Positions 9,470 through 18,153 of a DNA stretch of 64,000 bases are shown in pieces. Below the pieces are notes generated by a model that saw nothing but the letters and a program-made list of their open reading frames with translations, did not search any database and was not told where the DNA came from. Source of the DNA: Heliocidaris erythrogramma (lineage: Eukaryota > Echinodermata > Echinoidea > Camarodonta > Echinometridae). The stretch covers positions 17,653,036 through 17,717,035 of the forward strand of contig CM046853.1 in assembly GCA_025617745.1 (NCBI GenBank). The letters run 5' to 3'. The number at the start of each line of letters is the position of its first letter. Positions within the stretch are counted from its first letter, which is position 1. The position numbers were made by a program, and so were the translations under genes.

Positions 9470-12400
9470 GTCAGTTGTATATCTGTATCACTGATCACTC
9501 TTGAGCATTGATTTCCGGATGTCTTCTGAGGATATATATTTTCTGTTCTTTATTTTGTATCCATGTATTTTTTAATTTCATTTAAATAATTTCCATTCAT
9601 CTACTTTTCTCCGCTCTCTATATTTGATCCTTTTTCTTTTTTTCTTTTTTTTAAACCAGATGCAGAAATAGACCTGCTAGATTTTCTTATTTTCTTTTCG
9701 TCAATTCTTACTTTCTTTCAAGATATCAACGAGTGTGAGATGAAAGATTCCGCATGTCATCAAAATGCATTGTGTGTAAATACAATGGAAAGTTACCAAT
9801 GTATCTGCAACAGTGGGTATATTGGCAACGGTACTCACTGCGCTCAAGTTGGTAAGTAATCATTCATTGGAATAGTTCACACCACTTTTCACATAGACAC
9901 ATTTTAAACGTTAAGTCAGAACGATAGAATAGCGGATCCCACATACTCTAGCTGCGGGGGGGGGGGGGGGGCACATTAAAACAAATTATGACAAGCAGTG
10001 CCCCAGGGGTCCGCCATGCACTGCGAAGACATGTTTGATGCGTATAGTATTGCTTTTCTGAAATTAGCACTTAGCTTAATAAAAAAAACAAGCAGGAACA
10101 AAATGTTTGTTAACAGTATCTTTATTTTATTTGTAATTCATTTGTCGGGGACAAAATATTCATATTGTCACTGGTACTTGATTACACTGAAGACATTCCC
10201 ATCTCCTTCTTCTAAGCTTTAGAAACCCTGACGAGGGGCGATATCCCGTGTGTTCGTGGTGTGAACTGTACTGATATCGACACAGCAATGGCAGACTATT
10301 CGCAACCGACGAGTAAGCTTTCCAAAGGTGGGAAGTTTATCGGAGATAAATCAGGTGATGATATCGAATGCACAAGTAAGTGCTGATCAGTCCGTTTCCA
10401 TTTATCTGTAACACTGTCCTGCTATGAGTCATTGTTATTTTTTAATACTACAATCTTTTTTGCTATGTTAGATAGATATATTATACTCCTATACGTATTT
10501 TTGATAAAAGAGAAAACAGGAATTGATTGTGGAAAGCTGACGGCTCACGACTGCATTTACATTGATTTGTCTTCACTTTATACACTATAATAACATGTAA
10601 CGGAAAGTTAGTCTTCAAATATGAATTAGAAAGGTGGAATGAATTAGACTTCATAAGTGATTTGTTGAGAAAAAAAACTCTGAAGATGTATGATTTGTGC
10701 CCTCGTCATGAAAGGACGCTTAAATTTCAGCATTTTTCCTTTAATTAAATGGTATCACACCGGTCATTTGACCCCTTTCCTCTTTCCCCCTCTTTCTCAT
10801 AATATAGATGACTACATGCCTCCATTTGTAAATCTCACAGTGATTGCAATTGACCATCTCGATCCAACAATTGACATCGCTTCAAACAGCACGGTAATTT
10901 CGGCATTTGTCGCCGATCCTTCGGCAGAATTCGGCACCGTTCGGATAGATTCGGCCTTAACCGGACCCGATGGTGTGGCCAGATTGTCAGTGCCTCACAA
11001 TCAGACGATTATCATCACTGCAACACGAGATGAATATCTAGCCAATTCTATTACTACAAAGGCAAATCTTAAACAGAGTGAGTAGAGTTTATTATGCTCA
11101 TACTATTAAAAACGGGATGAAAGACAGACAAACGTGCAGACAGCATAATAGAAAGGAAGAGATAGAGACAGATACAGAGACAGGGAGACAGAGACAGAGA
11201 GACAGCGACAGAGAGAGAGACAGAAAGACAAAGAGACAAAAGTTGTTTAGAGTGGTGGGGGCCTCTTGCATTCAAAGTTGGTTGAAAATTTTCAACCAAT
11301 TAGAATCGCGTATTACAACTTGGGCGTGTTTAGCCGTATGTCCGAGAACATTTTCGGACAGAGAACAAAAAAAAATCATGAGAACAATGGTCCTCGGAAG
11401 CCGGACAATAGTCCTCGAACGTCGAACAATGAATTTGTGCCTTATTCCGTCGACTGTCCGAGGACGGAGGAACAATAGAGGAACAATACTTGTCCTCGGA
11501 AATAAAGCAATACAAGACTGTGTGTGTGATTGTGTGCGTGTGTGTGGGTATGTGTTTTATATAGAAATAAATAAAGATTACTGAAAAACAAAAAAAAAAT
11601 TGTTTGTGTGTGTGTGTGTGCGTGCGTGTGTATGTGTGTGTACCAACAGAGGTCTACTTGTGTGACTAATTGTACAGTCAAACACAATAGATTCCTTTAT
11701 TCCGTCAGGCTTGTGTGGCATTTTTTGCTGCTTGTGTGGCTATTTGAACAATAGAGAGAACAAAGGGAAAGACACATAAGTATACCTGCGTGAGTAGGCG
11801 TGTTTGAGAAGCGGTTTTTACGCAAATTGTTATGCAATAGACCACATGAGTGCTATTTTTTAAAATAGTGAACAGAAATCCACAACTTTTCTTACCATTC
11901 ATCTTATATGATGTTTAAAATGAATAATCAACATAACCAAGGTAAAACAAAAGACATTTTTATTTTTTGAAAGACAGTATCTTCCTCAGTTCATGTCAAC
12001 TAGGCATTTCAAATACCGAGTGCATGAGAACAGTTATTCTCCATAATTTTTTATGTGCCATATTGCTTTAGTGACATCCGTTTCATGGGTTACCACATTT
12101 TGTACTGTCAAACATTCAATATATTCATTATGAGAGACACACCGTGATAATGTTTTCGCTTACCTAGAAGTTGTCTATTTTAGTGTTGACATTGTCTTCT
12201 AATTTCATACAGATAATGTTGTGACCATACCCTTGGCAGTATCAGACGTGTTTAACATGTTTCTTTGGCGTAGAGCCACATCAAATACCGTTGAGTTTGG
12301 ACGGGGCAATAGCGGAGCACTATATAGGGTAGCCTTTCCAGTAGGTAAGAATTCAACATTGCATACATTTTGATAGCATGCCAGAATTTTTGCTTGACAA

Positions 12401-12449
<49 letters not shown>

Positions 12450-15400
12450 TTTTGGGGGGGGGGGGGAGCATGTATGTAGGTTTTGAATGTAACGTGTGTG
12501 TATTTTGTATATGTTGTCCATATAATGCAATTATTCAAAGGAGATTTCATGACCCCCTCACAGGCAGGATATAGACCAACGTGTCTTTTCCTTCTTTTTT
12601 CGTCTAAATTGTTCTGTGTCACATGAACTATTTCATTAATTAAAAGGAAGCTAAGTTTGTGCGGGTAAGTTTACAAAACATGCATTATCTAATAATCATA
12701 AAATTATGTTTATAGATAAAGTTACATTTTCTTGTAGGTGGACTGTTTGTTCCAGAAAGGGTATTAGTGGAAATTGAATTCTACGAAGTCAACATTACAA
12801 ATCTTGAAGATTTTCAACATGCCCCAGAATTAATTGCAGTGGTTCCTAAAGGTTTGTTTTTTTCCATCTAATGTGTAGATCTATGGTGTAAATGGCATGA
12901 ATATCGAATAATAATAATAATTATTATTATTATTATAACTCTAACTGCGACTTAGGGCGAAATCTTTTATCTCATTCTTTTGTTACGTTTCGCCCTAACC
13001 CACACTCGTTTCGCCCGAACGTTGAGTTTCTATTTTGACGGAATAAACCTATTGTTAGGTTTCGCCTTAAGTCGCAGTTAGGTAAATACCACTGTTCTTG
13101 TATAGCGCATATTACATTATGATATAACGTCCCTATGCGCTTCCAAAGGGTTTTGGATATTATTACCCTGGCTTTAGCTCCGGCAGCCGTAATCAGCGCA
13201 CAGTGCATTTCAAGGAATAAATCCTGCCAGGTACCCATTTACTACACCTGGGTGGAGAGTGGCAAATGTGGATTAATGTCTTGCCAAAAGACGCTTGCCA
13301 AAAGACGCTTGCCAAATCGAAACAATGATGATTTCATTTAACCCTAAAAGGGCCGGGGGTAGAATCCACCCCAGACGTTTCTCGCGATATGTCCGCAACG
13401 CGCGAAGCAATCACCGCGGCGTTTCATGATATTTTTCTTTCGAATCTCACGCACCTTTTGAGACCAAATTCGCGATGTCCGGACATGCGGTTCCGAAGTT
13501 ACGCAACATTTCGTACTTGCACGTCAGACCGAAAATTGCTCAAAAACGTGATTTCATGTATAATTTCAATACACAATGTGTTTCCAGCAAAAATTTAGAA
13601 ATCTATGAATATATTTACATTTGCTGATTGAAATTAATTTATTTTAGGCTGTTTATGTTCGCGAAAGTGTCCCCGACAAATTTCATCAAAAGAAAATAAA
13701 AAACAAAAGGTAATAAAAACAAAGAAATACATAAATTTTAAATACAATAAAATACATAAGAAATCAATTTTGATACCAAATATTTTTCAAGTATATTTGC
13801 TAAGAATACTGGAAAGAGTGTCTAGACCAAAAATTAGCATATTTTGAGCTTTATTTAACGATTTAAAGCAAAATTTTGATTTCATGCATAAATTTGCATA
13901 ATTAATGTGACACTTTTTCAGAGCATTTAACTATACAGTTTTGTAGATTACGTTGTGGACGACGTGCGTGCCGATTTTCGGCGCAATCGCACGGTCGAGA
14001 TATGAGGGGGGGGGGGTGGATTCCACCCCCCCCCCCCGGCTGTGGCTTAGCCAAAATATCCCGGCCCTTTTAGGGTTAAGATAAAAAATGTATTTTGGTT
14101 GCACAAGGGATTAAGCCAGGGACAATGAGTCCCGAAATTGTTAAGCCTGTGCTTTTTTTGAGAGAGAGCATCAAAATATCAAGAAGCTATCTTTGAGAAA
14201 AGGGACATCGTCCCAAGTATACCGATCGCCAGTTAATTCAGTCACGATAGTTACCAACGATTTATAGATCAACAATAATCTATAACAAGTAAAAAAAAAT
14301 GTAAACACCAATGACATCTCTCTTGGAACATTGTTCATTGGTTTCTGAAATATTGTCTTGTCGAAATAATGAGCCTGTCTCAACGACCCATATCATTATT
14401 CATAGTTTTTATCCCAGATACATTTTACACCTTCTTTGCCTGTCTATTTAAAAATTTGCCCATTACCAGCATTACCAGAACAGATTTAACTTTCTTAAAA
14501 TGAATGAATATTTTGTTTCAATTTATTTTTTTTCTCGCCGTTACAGTACCTCTTGTGGAGTTTGGACGACGGGACAAACAAGAAATTATACGTAAGAAGA
14601 TGACAACTATAATAAGAAATTGTCATCAATAACATCTGTCGTCTAAATATATAAAACAATTACCAGGAGGGAACAGTGTTCTCAAGCGGTCTTTCTCTTT
14701 GTGGTATTTTTCATCGTTTCACGTGTCGCCCCTTTAGTACATAATAGTGAGTTTTCGAATGTGTCGTAGTGAACGCCGTCCTAGATCCCCCACCTACAAT
14801 GGACTGCTTTGTGTTAACTGCATATCGCGCTTTGTGCAAGAACGGCTTACCCGTTCACTTGCTCGTCCACGAGTCAGATCGAGAACGCGTCAAACATGGT
14901 ATTGCCGTCTTCTCTAAAACGTGAACCTCGTTTCACCCATTGTTAGCTTCATGCTTCACCTACGTTGTATACAGTTTACACAAAGCAGTTCATTATCCCT
15001 GGGAGGATCTAGGACGGCGTTCACGTCGACACATTCGAAAGCTCCCTAATATCGTTTTTAAGTGCCCAATAGACCTGTTTACTAATTTTATGCATACTTT
15101 TTGAACAAAAGTTTCTCTTGACGACTCAAAAGCTTGCAAGAGGCTTGCCCGACATAGCAACAACTAATGTATGCAAAATGGATTCCATCTATAGAGATGC
15201 CATTATGCATAGTAGGTGCACCAAATAGTTGGTAACTAAGGATTCTGGAGATAAACATCCATAAATTTGACAACTTAGTAAACAGGTCTATTGATCGGTC
15301 TAATTAGCATTAGCATGTTAGTGCTATAAGCCATTCTACAGTAGGATACCCTATTGAAACCGTAAGCTGTGTCTGTGACTGTGACTTCAATCACCTCAGT

Positions 15401-17536
15401 AGTCTACATTAAAGTTTTAACGATTCAACCAATTGTCGTCAATGATTGTCAGCCTAATGAAGCGTCTCGGATCGGAGTGCGCGTAAAATGTCGCAAGCTC
15501 ACCTTATTAACTACATGTAGCTTGTTACATTAAATGTTCAAAATAAGCTGTGATATCTTTTTGTTGATAGAATATGACCTTGTCCCTCTGGAGGTGGTGA
15601 GTGTGATGGAGCTCTGTGTATTCCGCCAGGATACAGGGGAGGTACCCAAACTCATCGTACCCGTCACACTGACCATGCCGATCTCCAATCTACCCCAGGA
15701 TCTATCCGTAGGAGATCCTTTGGATGCTTGGTACTTTGATACTGATCATGGTGGGTGACTATGTTCAAGATCTTTCGACATCAATGATAACATTAACGAT
15801 ATTCCAGTAAGACGATATTCTTGTCTACATTCAAATCTGTCTATTTTTATCCACATTCTTCGGTCATTTTATGAACAGAAGAATGAGAAAACAAATATAC
15901 GATGATAATAAAAGGCCCTACAAAATGATAGATTGGATTGTGACGCCAAAGGTTGCCTATTGTAGATATCCGCTATTGAACCTTTTGCCAACTAGTAAAC
16001 GCCTCCCTTCAAACGTTGATCGTATTGTAATACATATTCCACTTTTTAATGTAAAAAGAAGTTGTCTTCACTAAGACGCTAAAACCTAATGTTACGTATC
16101 AGTGATTGGTATTCCAAAGATCCAAACTTCAAAAGTTTTTTATTTTCTCCCTACGTTTCTTTCTATACAGGAGTGTGGAGGAAGGACGGAACAGGTATTA
16201 TTGAACAAAGCAGTGAGAGCAATAAGCTGGTGTGGACCTACCAAGCAACACACTTCACTTGGTGGGCAGCAGGAAGACCACAGATTCAACCTACTTGTGT
16301 CAAGGTTAAGACCTGTCTGGATGAATCATGCACTAAGCCTGCCCCAGGAATCAGGATAAGGTATTCTTAATATTGCATGTGATACAGTACTAATGAGGTA
16401 GTGTTATGCACATTCGTTTTGATAAATTTATTTTATTTTTTAAATCTAAGTGTAACTCATTCTAAAATCGGATGAATAACATCATGAAAAAGTAGAACGA
16501 TGATGTTAGAATTACCATGTGGTTGGTATTTTCGTTGGAAGATTGGCCGTAGTCAAATCTTTCACATCTTATTGTCCATGACGAGTTTTGTTGATTCAGT
16601 CTTCCTTGTCTTTATTTCCTTTTACTGAAATGAAATAGTTCCCCTTTTCCGATTCACTTTTCATTACAATGGTGAAACCATTTCCCCATTTTATTGATAC
16701 TTTGTAATACCATTGAGCTTACACAAAATTTTCAAAGTCCTAACCTTTCTCAACCCACTAGAATGATAAGTATTCTTCATATTCCTATATAGTTTGATGG
16801 GCGAAGACTATGGATTCATGACCTCCAGGACAACCGACCAATATGCCGAAATTTGTCTTACATTCAAACACGGAAGCGTCATATCTCTTCAGGCAGCATG
16901 CACCACAAAAAGCACCAGGGTCGTTAGTACAACACAGCCCACTCTCTGCGACAATACAGCCGTAGACATACCTTCATTTCGTTCTTTCCAAGGGACTCCA
17001 ACCGATGTCTGCCAGGAGGTTACACTAGTAGTCCCTTCATCAGCAGGTATTAAATTTATTGAAATATATTAGAAATATCAGTATTTTAAACTGTTTTCCT
17101 AAAGGAGTCAAAACAGTAGAGCCATAGAAGAGGGTTCCTGCCCTAGAACTACACCTTGCGTAAAACCCAATAACAGTTTTTTTTCTTTATGGTTGTTTTG
17201 GTGGTCCACTATAATGGAATAGACCTCACTTAGTACAGCTTACAGAACGGGCAGCAGCATGTAACTCAAGAATTCGTAATAAAATCTTTTTGTTTGTCTC
17301 AGTTTTTTCATCTTTATTTTTAATATCCATCCACAGGTAATTCGTCATGCCCTGATCCTGGGGAGATCGCGTTTGCCAACCGCACTCTAGGCGGTCTAGA
17401 ATATTCCAACTCTGTGCAATACACATGTGCCATCGGGTACTCACCCGAGGTAGGATATGGTTACAGGACGTGTTTAGAATGCGGACTGTGGTCTGATCGA
17501 CAAGTAAACTGTGTATATTCCGACTGGTTTCCATGA
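9332..17536 (+). CDS. Secreted EGF / FAM171-CILP-like / Sushi modular protein (3' part)
   Basis: Eleven exons splice in frame to 601 codons plus stop (9332-9469, 9723-9851, 10223-10375, 10808-11077, 12213-12344, 12738-12851, 14547-14591, 15571-15750, 16171-16360, 16793-17046, 17337-17536). In order: cbEGF (1-46), cbEGF (47-89), a linker with two close cysteines (90-140), a region like the extracellular part of FAM171/astroprincin and CILP (about 141-425; it has a GPDGVA turn, an ITATRDEY strand, a [13 protein letters not shown] segment and [18 protein letters not shown]), a Cys-containing part (426-535), and one Sushi/CCP module (536-601). Several N-glycosylation sequons and the absence of a membrane segment indicate an extracellular protein. 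FAM171 proteins are normally single-pass membrane proteins; here a Sushi module ends the chain instead. The signal peptide and start lie upstream, possibly via the EGF exon at 2055. Specific ligand and role are unknown. Confidence 0.8.
9723..9851 (+). CDS. Exon: calcium-binding EGF module 2
   Basis: 129 nt, phase 1-1, acceptor TTTCAAG, donor GTAAGT. It encodes [12 protein letters not shown] and the remaining four cysteines of a cbEGF module ending THCAQV. Confidence 0.85.
10223..10375 (+). CDS. Exon: linker after EGF modules
   Basis: 153 nt, phase 1-1, acceptor CTTTAG, donor GTAAGT. The 51 residues contain IPCVRGVNC and a late cysteine. I recognise no named domain. Confidence 0.7.
10808..11077 (+). 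CDS. Exon: FAM171/CILP-like region, first part
   Basis: 270 nt, phase 1-1, acceptor AATATAG, donor GTGAGT. It encodes a beta-sandwich-like stretch with [13 protein letters not shown] and [13 protein letters not shown]. The turn 'G-x-DG-x-A' followed by 'TATRxxY' is the pattern of the FAM171 N-terminal carboxypeptidase-regulatory-like fold. It has sequons NLT, NST and NQT. Confidence 0.8.
11341..11500 (+). repeat. TTATTCCGTC-core element, copy D (inverted core)
   Basis: 160 bp with ends TCCGAGAACA and TGTCCTCGGA. TTATTCCGTC lies at 11442-11451. The word is TCCGAGGACA; its two internal inverted copies (GTCCTCG) start 21 bp apart near 11390 and 11411. Here the paired words sit on the opposite side of the core relative to copies A, B and C, so the core segment is inverted. 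Confidence 0.6.
11651..11786 (+). repeat. TTATTCCGTC-core element, copy F2
   Basis: 136 bp with ends GGTCTACTTGTGTGAC and GACACATAAGTATACC. The core TTTATTCCGTC is at 11696-11706. The word CTTGTGTGGC occurs twice inside with a 21-bp period. It is an inverted relative of 2889-3017, preceded by (GT)n DNA at 11521-11642. Confidence 0.7.
12213..12344 (+). CDS. Exon: FAM171/CILP-like region, second part
   Basis: 132 nt, phase 1-1, acceptor CATACAG, donor GTAAGA. Residues include [18 protein letters not shown] and a Gly-rich turn. Confidence 0.75.
12738..12851 (+). CDS. Exon: FAM171/CILP-like region, third part
   Basis: 114 nt, phase 1-1, acceptor CTTGTAG, donor GTTTGT (weak). It encodes [19 protein letters not shown] and a following acidic loop. 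Confidence 0.75.
12941..13081 (-). repeat. TTATTCCGTC-core element, copy C
   Basis: 141 bp with near-perfect 22-bp inverted ends beginning CTAACTGCGACTTAGGGCG. The core GACGGAATAAA lies at about 13038-13048. The word is CTTAGGGCGAAAC, with two internal copies 21 bp apart. An (ATT)n microsatellite abuts its left end. Confidence 0.75.
13100..13320 (+). repeat. Interspersed repeat with TAGCGCATAT box
   Basis: It contains TGTATAGCGCATATTACA, CCCTATGCGCTTCCAAAGG, TATTACCCTGGCTTTAGC, GCCAGGTACCCATTTACT and TGGATTAATGTCTTGCC. I recall this order of motifs as a widespread repeat of marine invertebrate genomes. It is non-coding; the class is not certain. Confidence 0.5.
13342..14075. mobile_element. 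Non-autonomous piggyBac-like element
   Basis: Flanked by TTAA at 13338-13341 and 14076-14079. The ends CCCTAAAAGGGCCGGG and CCCGGCCCTTTTAGGG are perfect inverts, and a second inverted pair with GGATTCCACCCC and GGTAGAATCCACCCC lies inside. A TTAA target and CCC-starting termini are the piggyBac signature. It is 734 bp, has no transposase, and sits in an intron of the EGF/FAM171/Sushi gene. Confidence 0.8.
14547..14591 (+). CDS. Exon: 15-codon microexon
   Basis: 45 nt between acceptor CGTTACAG and donor GTAAGA. It reads [15 protein letters not shown] and keeps phase 1 on both sides, so it could be skipped without breaking the frame. Confidence 0.7.
14748..15046. mobile_element. MITE with ~70-bp inverted ends
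   Basis: The left arm contains TTCGAATGTGTCG, GTGAACGCCGTCCTAGATCC and CTGCTTTGTG; the right arm repeats them inverted (AGGATCTAGGACGGCGTTCAC and CGACACATTCGAA). It is about 300 bp and non-coding. Confidence 0.75.
15068..15292. mobile_element. MITE with AATAGACCTGTTTACTAA ends
   Basis: AATAGACCTGTTTACTAA at 15068 is matched by a perfect inverse ending at 15292, and inverted similarity continues inside (TTATGCATA boxes). It is 225 bp, in the same intron as the preceding MITE and only 21 bp from it. Confidence 0.75.
15571..15750 (+). CDS. Exon: FAM171-like region, fourth part
   Basis: 180 nt, phase 1-1, acceptor TTGATAG, donor GTGGGT. It encodes [24 protein letters not shown] and [13 protein letters not shown], matching the FAM171 pattern of a 'vPlxxxS' strand before 'aWxFdxxxGxW'. 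Confidence 0.85.
16171..16360 (+). CDS. Exon: FAM171-like WTY/WW motif and Cys region
   Basis: 190 nt, acceptor CTATACAG, donor GTATTC; it ends in phase 2. It encodes [31 protein letters not shown] (the most diagnostic FAM171/CILP-like stretch), then [12 protein letters not shown]. Confidence 0.85.
16793..17046 (+). CDS. Exon: Cys-containing region before Sushi
   Basis: 254 nt, acceptor CTATATAG, donor GTATTA (weak); phase 2 in, phase 1 out. It contains five cysteines and Thr-rich stretches. No named domain is recognised. Confidence 0.7.
17337..17536 (+). CDS. Exon: Sushi/CCP module and stop
   Basis: 200 nt, acceptor ATCCACAG. It encodes [35 protein letters not shown] and VNC: the Cys and Gly-x-Trp pattern of a complement-control module with one additional cysteine. 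It ends in TGA at 17534-17536. Confidence 0.85.
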
Positions 17537-18153
17537 AACAAGTGTTTAGTAGGTGGTTGGTGTTGAAGTATTCAGCCCATTTTCAGGGAAGGATCCAGGA
17601 TAGTCCGAAAAGGAAGGGGACGGAATGTATGGAAACAGCGAATGTCCGCTATTCCAGCGAAGCCTGCAGAACATCGCGACATACAGAGTCAATAGTCAGT
17701 GGTATAAGATCCACCATTTTTTCCATGACATTTGTTTGCCAGAATATGGGAATAGGAGTATTTGATTTTCTTGACATTGCTTTCTATCTTGGGGACCACT
17801 TCGCCGCTATACTTCCACCCCAAACATGCCGAATCCTGGTATGTAGGCCTATATCAAAACGCATGTGATTTGCTTATAGAGTAGAAAAAACAGAAGTTCC
17901 TATATGAAAAAAGGAGTCTTTCACCGAAAGCGTCAAAAGTGAAGGAAACAGATAAACAGGGTTTGAAGAAATGTATATTTGGATGAAAGGCACCATTTGG
18001 CATTATTCTATTTTAAAACATGTCTTTTTCGCATGCCATGTATATTATGTATGTTTTATCCATGTTCGTTTCAAACCTTCATCACCAACGATTCTGCATC
18101 AGGAGTCCGAGAAAAACGTGCTTTCAGAAAACGCCATCGAATACTTGATTAAA
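17537..18153 (+). other. Probable 3' UTR of the EGF/FAM171/Sushi gene
   Basis: Sequence after the stop codon at 17536. The first plausible cleavage signal I see is ATTAAA at 18148-18153. An open frame from 17533 runs through it but has no family resemblance. Confidence 0.4.

Noticed and set aside
12205..12622. Overlapping minus-strand frames with Lys and Ile-Tyr runs
   Set aside because: Products of adjoining (TA)n, T and G homopolymers over a real plus-strand exon.
1023..13081. Hammerhead or other small ribozyme as explanation for the TTATTCCGTC-core elements
   Set aside because: The core ends in GTC like a hammerhead cleavage site, but no CTGATGA box is present in any copy.
17533..17868. 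111-codon frame directly after the Sushi stop codon
   Set aside because: Starts inside the last codons of the Sushi exon in another frame, has no domain and fits the 3' UTR.
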